This document shows, one piece after another, positions 42,676 through 52,716 of a DNA stretch of 64,000 nt. Each line of letters opens with the position of its first letter. Position 1 is the first letter of the stretch. The stretch is from Clusia tigrina (lineage: Eukaryota; Arthropoda; Insecta; Diptera; Clusiidae). The notes beneath the pieces are model-generated. The model was not told where the DNA came from. It saw nothing but the letters and a program-made list of their open reading frames with translations, and ran no database searches. The position numbers and the translations under genes are program-made. Location: contig OV050030.1 in the NCBI GenBank assembly GCA_920105625.2, positions 178,885,315 to 178,949,314 on the forward strand. Direction: 5' to 3'.

Positions 42676-43629
42676 ATGGAAACGCCAAGAGAAGCGATAA
42701 GATTGCTGGAAGCTCAAAAGCTACAGAGCGAGGCAATTCAGAAGAGAATCAGGAATTGTAGGAAGGATAACAAGGCAAGGAAAAACAGCGCATACTACCG
42801 TAAGCGCATAGCGGAATTAGAAGCCTTGTTGAATACATTCAATAATAACGAGGAGTTGTTAAAGTTTAAGGACTGTTGTGGTTACAAGGAGTACTTTACC
42901 AGGGATTACCCGTTATACGTCAACGGTTTGACACGGGACTGGTTGACTAAATTCAAATTGGATCTAGAAGAGCTGGAAGCACAGGAGGATAGTTCTAGTT
43001 CGCAGGAGGACAAGGCTCAAGACAAGCTTAGGTCTCTACAAACTGAGGTTAAATTGTTCACAGAAAAATTGTTCGAACAGTTAGCAGCGGCAACCAGCAA
43101 GAGTGAAGCCCAGGTACTCTGGAGATTAGCGAGAGACGGTGGAAATTTTTCAACTCTGGAAGCAGCAGACCAAGCGTTAGCTACTATTCAGAGTCGGACG
43201 GAAGAAAAATTTTTCCAAGTCTTCAAAGATACTGAAGAATTGAAGATAAATACGGAATTTCTCGAAAATAAAACTAGAGTACTTTCTAGGCAACTCCGGG
43301 AAACTGAGGAAGCCGCATCGCATCTGGAGAAGGAAAATTTGGAGCTTAAGAGAATCGGGGCAACTACTAAGCCAGCAAGAGTGAGATCGGCTTCAACCTC
43401 TCAAATGCAAACGCAGACAGTACTAGCTCTGCCACCAGAAGTTCGCTGGCCGGAGTATTTAACTTCGGAAGGGATAGGTCGTGTGGTAAAGCCTAGATTA
43501 ATATTGACTGCAGAGAGTGAAGCGGAGTTTTTATTTGACGCATCGGAAATCGGTGTCGAGCCTTTTTCTCCAGGAAGTCCGAATAATAATAAAATCGGGA
43601 TTATCCGCCAAAGGAGCCAGAAGCAGTAA
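42676..43629 (+). CDS. B2 first gag ORF (coiled-coil type)
   Basis: 317 codons from ATG 42676, with the same start and length as in B1. The N-terminus is METPREAIRLLEAQKLQSE; YYRKRIAELEALLN follows near residue 40; helical E/K-rich heptads span about residues 115-225; the C-terminus is disordered and acidic. No enzymatic motif. The gap to the next gag ORF is only 23 bases. It could be translated separately or fused to capsid by a frameshift that is not evident. Function inferred as matrix-like. Confidence 0.8.
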   Translation: METPREAIRLLEAQKLQSEAIQKRIRNCRKDNKARKNSAYYRKRIAELEALLNTFNNNEELLKFKDCCGYKEYFTRDYPLYVNGLTRDWLTKFKLDLEELEAQEDSSSSQEDKAQDKLRSLQTEVKLFTEKLFEQLAAATSKSEAQVLWRLARDGGNFSTLEAADQALATIQSRTEEKFFQVFKDTEELKINTEFLENKTRVLSRQLRETEEAASHLEKENLELKRIGATTKPARVRSASTSQMQTQTVLALPPEVRWPEYLTSEGIGRVVKPRLILTAESEAEFLFDASEIGVEPFSPGSPNNNKIGIIRQRSQKQ

Positions 43630-43652
43630 CGGTATAGGAAAGTCCCATTACA

Positions 43653-44969
43653 GTGGACAATATTTCGCCTATAGGAGCAAACGGTCGAAGACTAATAAGT
43701 TTGAGTCCGTCACTGGTTAAGTACCTCTCAGATTCGGGAGAAGAAAATTTGGAAACCCCCACAGAGGTTAACGCTAATTTTTTATCAAAACTTAAGCAAG
43801 CACATAGGAGTAAAATGGGCATCCTGGAAGTAGCTCATGCGGTGGAGAAGCTGGTGCCCATGTTCTCAGGAGTCGAGTTCTATGATCTGAGAACTGAGAT
43901 ACGGCGCTTGAAAGAAGGTTGTGAGTTAGCGCAACAGAGTCTTCCGGAAGCAGAAGGGGAACACTTGATAAAGTGTATTAGACAAAGGGCCACAGGTGAT
44001 GCGTTTGATTTACTAGCACATAGCTCAGTAAGCACCCTGCCGGAGTTATACGCACTTTTAGATCGGACATATTTGAAACAAAAGTCGTACGACTGTCTTA
44101 TACGGGAAATACAGGAATCAACTCAGAAACCAGGGGAGGAATTGAGAGCCTGGGGACGAAGGCTCCAGTCTCTGGGGAACGCTGCTGAGACGGAAGCCAA
44201 CAGGCAGTTTCCAGGAAATGTTGCAGCATACAAGGCTCAAATAGAACGAGCTATGATTTCTGTGTTTAAGGCAGGTCTGATAAATAGGGACTTGGCTAAT
44301 TATACTCTTAATCTCACGCAGAGGAGTATGGCAGAGTTAGTGGAAGCGGTCTCTTCTGCAGAAGAAGCAATCCAACAGCGAGCGACAACAGGTGGAATCT
44401 GTTGGAATAATGCTCCTGCAGAGGTAGGACCGATACAGCAGCGGAACCCAAGGGGAGTCGGCAGAATGGTGGATCAATTTCCAGAACAAAGAGACCAAGG
44501 ATTCCTAGTCGAGAGATTCCAGCCGACGAATCCCATTTGTTCATTCTGCCATAAGCCTGGCCATACAAGGGATGAATGCATTACACGCAAAAATACGCCG
44601 TATTGTATGGAGTGCCAGACATATGGTCACGAGGCAAGTAGACAGTGCCAAATAGACAATAAATGGGATCAAAGTAGAAGGCAGCCAGGTACGAGGCGCC
44701 CGGATCCACCCTTAAGGGACAACAGGGGTAGTAGTCCTCGAGTTAATCCAACGGAAGGGATTAACCAAGGAAGAAATCCTCTCAACACTGGGAGTGGTCA
44801 GCAGCGACCAAATTGGAATTCTAGAGGTGAACAAAGGATAGGCAACACCCAACAGGGGTTGAAATGCTTCTCATGTGGACGAATGGGACATCGGGCTGCG
44901 GAATGCGGGGATAGGCAGTTCCAACAAAGGAACCAGGGAAACTTCCAGCGGCCAAGTCGAGGCCAATAG
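43653..44969 (+). CDS. B2 capsid/nucleocapsid gag
   Basis: 438 intact codons. Residues about 50-250 are a capsid-like all-helical region (MFSGVEFYDLRTEIRRLKEG, QQSLPEAEGEHLIK, LLDRTYLKQKSYDCLIREI, ELRAWGRRLQSLGNAAE). Residues about 290-425 hold three C-x2-C-x4-H-x4-C zinc knuckles: CSFCHKPGHTRDEC, CMECQTYGHEASRQC and CFSCGRMGHRAAEC, separated by R/P/N/Q-rich linkers. It packages genomic RNA and builds the virus-like particle. Pol begins one frame back (-1) beyond the stop, so a -1 shift near 44960 is possible; no classical slippery heptamer is evident. Confidence 0.9.
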   Translation: MDNISPIGANGRRLISLSPSLVKYLSDSGEENLETPTEVNANFLSKLKQAHRSKMGILEVAHAVEKLVPMFSGVEFYDLRTEIRRLKEGCELAQQSLPEAEGEHLIKCIRQRATGDAFDLLAHSSVSTLPELYALLDRTYLKQKSYDCLIREIQESTQKPGEELRAWGRRLQSLGNAAETEANRQFPGNVAAYKAQIERAMISVFKAGLINRDLANYTLNLTQRSMAELVEAVSSAEEAIQQRATTGGICWNNAPAEVGPIQQRNPRGVGRMVDQFPEQRDQGFLVERFQPTNPICSFCHKPGHTRDECITRKNTPYCMECQTYGHEASRQCQIDNKWDQSRRQPGTRRPDPPLRDNRGSSPRVNPTEGINQGRNPLNTGSGQQRPNWNSRGEQRIGNTQQGLKCFSCGRMGHRAAECGDRQFQQRNQGNFQRPSRGQ

Positions 44970-45352
44970 ACTGGAAAGCCAAAAGAAAGGAAGTAACAAT
45001 TAGGCCGGAGGTACGTGTGACTGGTAATGTAGGAATTACAGTCCAGGAAAAGGAGGAGCAAGAGGCTCTCCAATACCACGTACCGAGTAGCGTAAGAACA
45101 ATGGTTCAAGATACGGAGGAGCGAGAGTCTCTCCGGGGAAAATTTTTTGATTGCGAATTGATTTGGGTAACTGTGATGATTCTAGTACTTATATTAAGTT
45201 TCAATAAGGTTAGAGAGTATAGGCCAATCGCCGCGTACATGGTACGAGAATGTGTAGTTAAGATATTAACGGTAATTCTGAGGGAGTATAGGTTTGTAAG
45301 GGATAACTGCCATGCATGGAGGAGAAAATTGGAACAGTTAGGAAGTAGATAA
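44970..45352 (+). pseudogene. B2 hydrophobic linker between gag and protease
   Basis: Reading frame -1 to gag, ending in a TAA nine bases before the protease ORF in the same frame. It carries one long hydrophobic stretch (LIWVTVMILVLILSF) flanked by acidic and basic residues, then a basic tail. The same arrangement is in B1 (32870-33171). In ordinary gypsy elements gag runs straight to protease, so a possible membrane segment here is unusual. If the stop is a late mutation, this was the N-terminus of Pol. Confidence 0.6.
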
Positions 45353-45361
45353 GCGTCCATT

Positions 45362-45961
45362 TTGGAATCAAAAGGGCGTTGTTTCGTTGTAAGCAGGATG
45401 GGAGATGCTTTTATCGAGATACCCTGCAATGAGGCAGCTAGTGGAAAGCTAGTGCTTTTGGTAGACTCTGGGGCGGACACTAGCCTCGTAAAATCTAGTG
45501 TTTTACGGAAAGGACTAGTTGTTAACCCAAAAGATGTAAGAACGCTTAATGGAGCGTTCGGAGGATGCATCAGGACACTGGGGTCCCTCAGAATACGGCA
45601 CAGTGAATTTAAGGGCATGAGTTTTAGAGTGCACGCAGTCGAATTGGATAGGGAAGGTAACCCGGCCGATGGGATAATTGGCCGCGATAACCTCTGGGGC
45701 CGCACCATACTAGATGCGCTAGAAAAGCAGTTATCATTTTATGATGATAATAAGAATAGAATCCTTACTTTAACATTAAAGTCTTGGCAGGAAGGAACCG
45801 TGAATAGGATTAAGAATTGTATGGAGGTAGTGAAAGCAAGGTCAACTAGAGTAGTTACTATGAGTGTAAAAAAAAAAACTCAGGACTGTTGTTTTGCACA
45901 AGCAGCAGCTAGCGGACGGTGTATATATGAGAGAAACCATAACGCACGTTGTCACGGGTAA
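45362..45961 (+). CDS. B2 protease (retropepsin)
   Basis: Active-site motif LVDSGADTSLV near residue 35, GCIRTLGSLRI in the flap region, and the second landmark DGIIGRDNLWGRTI near residue 102. The ends of the core are typical of Ty3/gypsy proteases. The ORF continues about 75 residues into the protease-RT linker before a frameshift moves the frame to 45894-46238. It would cleave Gag and Gag-Pol. The catalytic residues are intact, unlike family A and B1. Confidence 0.85.
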   Translation: MESKGRCFVVSRMGDAFIEIPCNEAASGKLVLLVDSGADTSLVKSSVLRKGLVVNPKDVRTLNGAFGGCIRTLGSLRIRHSEFKGMSFRVHAVELDREGNPADGIIGRDNLWGRTILDALEKQLSFYDDNKNRILTLTLKSWQEGTVNRIKNCMEVVKARSTRVVTMSVKKKTQDCCFAQAAASGRCIYERNHNARCHG

Positions 45962-46238
45962 GGTGTACGCTTGCGTACTCAACGCATCAGAAAAGGACTA
46001 CCTGATGGATGAGGATTTTAGACCTAAGTTCACTAGTTACGATAATTTTAAGGAACCGAATTATGGATCGGTTAATCAGATTAAGCAGGTAGATATAAGG
46101 AAAAGGATAAAGAGAGTGCTAGAATCATTGAGATTAGACCCAAGCTTAAATTTTGAAGAAAAGGCATCGATAGAAGCCATTTGTACGACATTCCATGACA
46201 TATTTTTGCTGGAAGGAGATCAGCAACACCAGAGGTAG
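45894..46238 (+). pseudogene. B2 protease-RT linker
   Basis: 114 open codons continuing Pol after a frameshift near 45900. No catalytic motif; contains LMDEDFRPKFTSYDNF and ends with IFLLEGDQ, the usual lead-in to RT. Another frameshift near 46220 separates it from RT. Confidence 0.7.
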
Positions 46239-46258
46239 AGCATGAAATACCTAGTAGA

Positions 46259-47101
46259 GTGGATCAACCACCGATTAACCAGAAACAATACAGATTGGCA
46301 CAAGCTCACAAAGATGAGGTAAATAGGCAAGTGGAAGGAATGTTAAAAGATAACATAATTTTACCGAGTATATCGCCTTGGAATTCACCAATAATTTTGG
46401 TACCAAAGAAGGGCGGTGCTCACGGTCAGAAGAAGTGGAGAATGGTCGTCGATTTTAGGAAATTGAATGACGCCACTATCCAGCAGGTGTTCCCGATACC
46501 AAGGATAAAAGAGATTCTGGATCAATTGGGGCATAGTAGATATTTTTCTACGCTTGATTTAGCGAGTGGCTACCACCAAGTTCTGGTGGATACCCAAGAT
46601 AAGCAGAAAACCGCGTTCAGCACCGGTTTAAGCCATTATGAGTTCAATACAATGCCGTTTGGATTAACAGGAGCACCGGCTACCTTCCAACGGCTAATGA
46701 ACCATGTGCTAACAGGCTTACAAGGGTTAAATTGTTTGGTGTATCTGGATGATATTGTAATTTATGGGAAGAACTTGCAGCAGCATTCGCAACGCTTGTG
46801 CAAGGTGCTCCAGAAATTGCGAGAACACCATTTGAAATTGAGCACGGAGAAGTGTCAATTTTTGCGAAGGGAGGTGGTTTATTTAGGCCATCGTTGCTCA
46901 GAGGCAGGAGCACTGCCTGACCCGCAGAAAATGGAATGCGTTAGAAATTTAGCGGTTCCAAGAAACAGAAAAGAAGTGCAAGCATTCCTAGGACAAGTGA
47001 ACTATTATAGAAAGTTCGTGGAAGGACTAGCCGGAATTGCGTTGCCAATTAATAAGTTGCTACGAAAAGAAGCAAAGTTCGAATGGACACAGAGACGCTA
47101 A
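46259..47101 (+). CDS. B2 reverse transcriptase
   Basis: 280 open codons with all gypsy RT motifs: KDNIILPSISPWNSPIILVP, WRMVVDFRKLND, FSTLDLASGYHQ (first catalytic Asp), [27 protein letters not shown] (catalytic DD, 46739-46768), LSTEKCQFLRREVVYLGH and VQAFLGQVNYYRKF. It ends at a frame break (EWTQRR stop) at the RNase H boundary. It would copy element RNA into cDNA from the tRNA primer. The RT domain itself appears complete. Confidence 0.9.
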   Translation: MDQPPINQKQYRLAQAHKDEVNRQVEGMLKDNIILPSISPWNSPIILVPKKGGAHGQKKWRMVVDFRKLNDATIQQVFPIPRIKEILDQLGHSRYFSTLDLASGYHQVLVDTQDKQKTAFSTGLSHYEFNTMPFGLTGAPATFQRLMNHVLTGLQGLNCLVYLDDIVIYGKNLQQHSQRLCKVLQKLREHHLKLSTEKCQFLRREVVYLGHRCSEAGALPDPQKMECVRNLAVPRNRKEVQAFLGQVNYYRKFVEGLAGIALPINKLLRKEAKFEWTQRR

Positions 47102-48732
47102 AGGAAATAATTAGCTCGCCACCAATTTTGGCGTACCCCGACTTTGAGCAAACTTTTTTGTTGACCACTAATGCTAGCAATGAAGCATTAGGGGCAGTAT
47201 TGTCACAAGGGGAAGTCGGTAATGACCGACCAATAGCATTCGCAAGCAGAGCGCTTAGCTATACGGAGAAAAGATACTCCACAATAGAGAAGGAATTTCT
47301 AGCCATAGTGTGGGCTACGAAGAATTTTAGAGCATATTTGCTAGGACGCCCATTTAACATATACAATGATCACCTGCTGTTGAGAGGCATAGCCAATTTG
47401 AAAGACCAAACGTCTAGGTCAGCCAGGTTCAGACACAAATTGTCTGAGTATGATTTTGAAATCATATACAAACCTGGGAAAAAGAATCTGAATGCGGATG
47501 CACTCAGCAGAGTACCGCAAGCACAAAAGGTATCAGTAATGCAAACGAGGGCCAAAGCTCGGTCAGATAAGGAGAAGGCCGAGAGAATTCAAGAGGATAA
47601 AATTGATGTAACAAGAAATGTTAGCAATGCAGGTGCCGCTGCTAATGAACGAGGAGCCAGTAGTGTGGAATGGCGGGAGGATATAAAGGATATCCAGGCT
47701 GTGTTAAAGGGTTTCCATGATTCACCTCTAGGTGGACACCAGGGATTCTGGAAAACTCATGACAGAATTAGGCGAGTATACGGATGGAAAGGTATGCTCA
47801 AGGACATTAAAAAATATATAAAGAGTTGTCCGAAATGTCAGGCCAACAAAAGTTCAAGGCTAACAAAGATGCCAATGGTGTTAACTGACACACCAAAACA
47901 ACCATTTGATAAAGTTCATATGGATATTGTAGGAATTTTACCTGAGACAGTTTCGGGAAACAGGTACATATTGACGTTCCAAGATGATTTCTCAAAGTAT
48001 ATGGCGTGCGTGGCTATACCCGATGCTGAAGCAAGTACGGTGGTCAAAGCATTCTTTGATGAAATTATAGCACGCTACAACATACCTAAGGTTTTGATAA
48101 CCGACAATGGTTCTAATTTTGTATCGAAGCTGTTCTCGGAAACATGTAAAATGCTGGGAGTTAAGAAGTTGCATATAACACCATATCATCCACAGGCGAA
48201 TGGCTCACTGGAACGTAGTCATCGACCTCTGGCCGAGTACTTGCGCAGTTTTGCCAAAGAAGACGGCTCGAATTGAGATCAATGGTTAACCACTGCAATG
48301 CATGTACACAACAATACTGTGCATGTATCAACGAAGCAAACTCCGTTTAGAACACTCTACGGGTTTGATTTCAACATGCCAGCGAATTTGAAGCGCAAAT
48401 GTGCGCCTGTATACAATGCTGATGACCCCAATAAAGTACAAAAATATCAGTTGCAGCGAGCGCACGAATTGGTTAGAGAAAACCAGGAATGTGCTAAACG
48501 AGTGGCCAGGGAAGCCTATAACAAGGTACTAAACCCAGTAGTTTTTCATGTGGGTGATCAAGTACTAATGAAGAATCAGGCTAGGAGAAAAAAATTTTCA
48601 CCTGTGTGGATAGGTCCGTTTGTAGTAGCAGAGATCCGACGCCCAGTTACAACAGTCGTAACGATTAAGGGAAAAAATAAAAAGCTACATAATAATTTGT
48701 TGAAATTATTCCACATTAGACCACACAACTAA
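47083..48732 (+). pseudogene. B2 RNase H and integrase (one nonsense codon)
   Basis: 47083-48276 is open for 397 codons, then TGA replaces the Trp of DGSNWDQW, and 48298-48732 continues in the same frame. RNase H: LTTNASNEALGAVLS (first catalytic Asp is Asn here), YSTIEKEFLAIVW, YNDHLLLRG. Integrase: HHCC finger (SPLGGHQGF, SCPKCQANK), first Asp in MDIVGILPETVSGNRY, second in LITDNGSNF, Glu in NGSLERSHR, and a C-terminal domain (HVGDQVLMKNQ, WIGPFVVAEI) ending HIRPHN. No chromodomain. Only single-base lesions separate this copy from an intact pol. Confidence 0.85.
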
Positions 48733-49429
48733 AGCCATGTGTTAGCAGTGTTTTACAAGTGTCAACACAAAAATAACAACGTACACATGTACGTGTGTGT
48801 ATCAAATAACACACACAGTTCCGATTTTCAAAGTCAAGGCCAGCAGAAGTGTGCCAATTAAACTCGAGCAAGTAAAGTTGACGTAATAAAAATGTGCTTA
48901 TTATGCACTATGGCCGAACGAAGCACAGTAGGGAAAAATATATTTTTTAAATATTAAATGATAAATACTGCACGTAATTAAAAAATAAAATAAGATAGTA
49001 AGACAGTCGTGGGTAAGTAATATAAAACTTCGAATATGTACGTACATAAATACAGTGGTGTAGGCACGGAATTTTGACGTTTGAGCGTTAACGCCAAGCG
49101 ACGGAACTGCTGGTGAAGTAATATATATGTGTATATACATATGTGTATGGGATAAAGAATGAAAGTACAAATGTGTATTTAGAGAAAAAAAGTAAGTATG
49201 CTAGTTATGAGAAGTGGGTATGAGGAATGGGTATGTATGTATGTTAAAGACATACACACACATACGGCAGTTTGAGGCATAAGCATTGTGACCAGGCAAT
49301 TGAGCATAAGGGCATCAGGAGAGAGAGGGCATACTTACGATATCTGTGAATGGTAATTACAAAATAAGTAGTCAAGTATTAAGTTTTTTTTTAATATAGT
49401 TTTTATTTTTATTAATTCAGTTTGTTTTA
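48733..49429 (+). other. B2 pol-env interval, no gene seen
   Basis: About 700 bp after the integrase stop. Contains short TATGTGTATATACAT-type repeats near 49120-49150. No ORF supported on the element strand. Confidence 0.5.
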
Positions 49430-49642
49430 TTAAGGGAAAAATTTGGTGATTAGGATTGGCTTCCCGGGTGGGAATCCGGGCACGGTCATCTCGTGCGCCC
49501 GGTGCAGCACAACTAGGAGTTGTCCGAGCACTCTCTCAACTCCTGGTTCGTCTGGGTTGAGTCGTGATGTAAGTAGGAGTTTCCAACAGGCGTCCACTGT
49601 CTCCGGGTAATCTGTGCTAAAATTCAGAGCTAAAGCACGGTT
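49430..49642 (-). pseudogene. Antisense ORF in B2 pol-env interval (C-terminal part)
   Basis: Open on the minus strand from 49642 to the TAA at 49430-49432, opposite to the element. The last 59 residues match the B1 antisense ORF without gaps (DYPETV, VERVLGQLLVVLHRAHE, MTVPGFPPGKPILITKFF). A second minus-strand frame, 49824-49630 (64 codons), overlaps it and weakly resembles the upstream part of the B1 ORF, so B2 probably has a frameshift. There is no ATG in the conserved piece. Confidence 0.5.
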
Positions 49643-49824
49643 TTATAGTAAACCAATGAGCGGTGTGTTTTCCGAAATGTGCTAGCAAGGCACATGTCAG
49701 CAGAATAACGTAAAAACCTAACCAAAAATAGCTGAGCTAAAGTGTTGAGACAGGTTCTCAAGTCGGCCAGCGATAATCGGGTCATAATGTAGTGGGCAGG
49801 TTCGGCTAAGAGAAGGATGAGCAC

Positions 49825-50532
49825 CCTACGACCAAATTTCAGGTGTGGGGTACCAGGTATTGAGTAGGTGTTCGGATATATATTTAAACAAGTAGGTATT
49901 TTTATTGTGTGATCGAGTATATGAAGTCGGGTAATTAGAATTTATGAGGTTGCAGACTTTGCAGCGGGTTAGATAAATACTGTTTATTAGTTAAGAATTT
50001 TGTGTATAGATAAATGAAGAAAGACAATTTAGGATAATATTATAGGTTAGTGAATAAGATAGTGTCTTGAATGTATGTATGTAGCCATGTACGATCTAGG
50101 AAGAGACGATCGTTAATGGATATATACATATCAGGCTAGAAGTAAATTTAAATAAAAAGTAATTGTATGCGATGAAAGATATAGTCATTTAATGGACAAA
50201 GTTTTGACACAAACGGGATTATTTTATATAATCTGGTTTTTGTCGGAGGACCAATGAATTGAATCAAAACTGGAATGAGTGATAACTCAGGTGTTGAAAA
50301 AGAGCACGGAAAATTAATCAATGCGAAAATAATGCACTATATGGCGATAATAGAACATAGTCCAGTCCTCTTTTCCTCTAGGATGCGGTAGAGTATCCAA
50401 TAATGTAAGGGGAGAAGACGAGTGGATGGAAAATTGAATGATATAGCATTCAATTGTAGAATAAGCAGTTTATGAAGATAATATTGTATATTTATTCTGA
50501 AGTATGCTATGTTTAGTGTAAAGTTTTATCAT
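49825..50532 (+). other. B2 pol-env interval, env-proximal, no gene seen
   Basis: About 700 bp AT-rich sequence between the antisense ORF and the env acceptor. Counterpart of 28691-29544. No gene seen. Confidence 0.5.
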
Positions 50533-50539
50533 TTTATAG
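50533..50539 (+). promoter_or_regulatory. Putative env splice acceptor (B2)
   Basis: TTTATAG followed by ATC-ATG; the env start codon is at 50543-50545. B1 has TTCTAG and the same ATC next to it. Function is inferred by analogy with spliced env of insect errantiviruses. Confidence 0.55.
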
Positions 50540-50542
50540 ATC

Positions 50543-52199
50543 ATGTTAGTGATGTTGATTGCGGTTACCGACGGGATACGTGCAGGAGTGCGGTTGGACA
50601 AACTACCGGAGACGGATGTATTGATGGAGAAAACAGGAGATGTATGGTTCGCCAAAGATTATTGGGTGGTTGTTACTGAGTTCCACGAACGGAATTGAGG
50701 ATTATTGTGGAACAATTCAAAGGAATGCAGGAGACAACCAGGAGGTTATGTGAGAGGCATGCAGCGGCCAGCGGGACCGAGCTAAAACGTAGATGAGATT
50801 CTTCGACGTTGGAAATAGAGACTATAATGAAAAGATTCTTGGAAAAGGAGAAGACATTGTCTCTGAAAGGAAGGATACGCCGGTCGCTAATAGATGCTGG
50901 CGGTGAAATTCTCAAATGGGCAATTGGTACAATGGACCACCAAGATTCAGATCGGATTTATGGTCACTTACAGGACCTTGAGAAGAAGCAATCAAATACG
51001 TTGTCATTGCTGGGAAAAGAGGTGACTGTGATGAGAGCAGGTTATCAGGGCCTTCACGAAGCAGTGAATAAGACTTTCCAAGAGCTGGAAGAGATGCACT
51101 TGGCGTTGGAAGGCACTGGAAAGAGGCATGAGGAAGCAGAGGTGAACTTAGCAGAATCTTTCATGTTGGGGAAAGTTGTTTCTGAGGAGATGCTGAGGTT
51201 CCAGGACCAACAGCAAACGGAGATAGTGGTGCTTGATAATTTGATACATGGCAAGATTCACCCGTTGTTCCTGACGTCTGATGAGTTACTCAACGGCACC
51301 AGTGTCGATGAAAGGAATTTCATGGTATAGCGAGGCACCGGAGCGGTTCTATGAACTAGCCGAGGTTCGCAGAGAAGAGGCGGAGAACGGTTTGAAAGTA
51401 GTCGTAAAGATTCCAGTGCCATTATTGGAGTTATTTACGATGCACAAAGTGTACCCTATACCCAAAAGACTAAACCCAGATTGGTGCATGCTGCCGAAGA
51501 CGAGATATGATTGCATAGCAGCAAGCCAGGCACAAGAGCGTTACATCGGCCTATCAATAGAGGACGAGGGGAAATGTCGGGTGGGCACAACAAAACGTTT
51601 ATTCTATCATCCCGGGAAAGTGATTACGCGAGCAAGCGATTACTGCGAGATAGAAGTCTTGAAGCATGAGCAAGATCAATGCGATCACATAGCCATTCCA
51701 GCCACGGGAGGAATTCTGGTAGCTACCAGAACCATAAACAGATGGGTCTACCATTTTGACGACCAGGTGATTTTCACGGCGGTGTGCTCGGACGAAACCA
51801 CACGGTTGGAATTAGTAAACACCGGGATCGAAGCTGGTTGCAGAGTGATTGGCAAAAGGGTAATGCTTGTCCATAAAAGTCAAGAAGAGTCACGGTACAA
51901 ATTCTCAACGTCCGTCATGGGAACAAACCGTTTAAAGACGAAATTGCAGGAGCTGCTGGAAAATCACAAACGAAGTGATTCTGGCCATACTCTCACAACA
52001 CCGAACACAGTCTCAGTCTCAGCGATTTGGTAAAGGAGGCAGAAGATGTTGAAAGGGTATCACACCTCACCAATTCCTGTGAGATAGTGCACACCTGGAT
52101 GAAGGGAGTGGTAGCCAGTATAGCTGGCCTCATCCTGGTGATAATGATGGTGACGACGCTCATTTCGAAGAAATGGTGCAAGATAGTAGCGGCCCTTTA
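50543..52199 (+). pseudogene. B2 env-like gene (several frame breaks)
   Basis: Envelope-like glycoprotein gene. A short hydrophobic leader at the ATG (about 14 residues) is followed by DKLPETD and DVWFAKDYW; a stop comes after 50 codons from a base loss near 50685, then another stop near 50795. The longest pieces are 50809-51330 and 51281-52033 in different frames. Landmarks: a basic RIRR followed by SLIDAGGEILKWAIGTMD, which resembles the furin site and fusion peptide of F-type Env of baculoviruses and errantiviruses; helical Gln/Glu-rich heptads after it; many Cys in the second piece; a membrane anchor SIAGLILVIMMVTTLI near 52110-52160 and a short tail. Env would allow particle entry into cells; this copy is broken at at least three places. 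Confidence 0.8.
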
Positions 52200-52699
52200 A
52201 AGACTCGAATCAACCACACCAACGGCGCAGCACAACAACCATACCGACAACGGCCGCCGACAACCGGATTATCAGTTAGCAGAGGTTGTAGCATAAGATC
52301 TTAGATGTAAATATCATAGCGAAATATAAGATTATAAGTATAACAGTAAATTATATTGTACGCCAGTGAGAAAAGAGTCGATGAACGACCAAGCATAAAA
52401 AAAGGGGAATAGAATTTAAAAAAAAAGAAAAAAAGGATAAAAGAACAAAATAAAACAAAAGAAAAAAAAATAATAAAAGAAGAAGTAATAAGGAAGCACA
52501 AAAGTAAAAAAAAAACACAATAGCATAAAGAAAAGAATAAAAAAAGGAAATAAAAAGGACCCAAAATATAAAAACAAGGCGAACTTGAAAAAAAAAGAAA
52601 TTACACATATGTATTGTAGGTTTAAGAAAATCCACAGACTGTTTAAAGTGCAGAAATGAATGTAAACTCTCATTAGAAGTTAGTTGCACTAACTTCTTT
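52200..52699 (+). repeat. B2 tail with A-rich tract
   Basis: 52390-52600 is about 200 bp of A with sparse G, C and T, giving Phe-rich reading frames on the other strand that are not genes. It is followed by a short unique stretch before the polypurine tract. Confidence 0.7.
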
Positions 52700-52716
52700 T
52701 AGAAAGAGGGGCGGGA
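52700..52716 (+). promoter_or_regulatory. B2 polypurine tract
   Basis: AGAAAGAGGGGCGGGA directly before the 3' LTR start TGTTGTGAG. Confidence 0.8.

Noticed and set aside
52301..52689. Phe/Leu-rich minus-strand ORFs resembling membrane proteins
   Set aside because: They read the A-rich tract in antisense; composition alone explains them, as also at 57589-57970.
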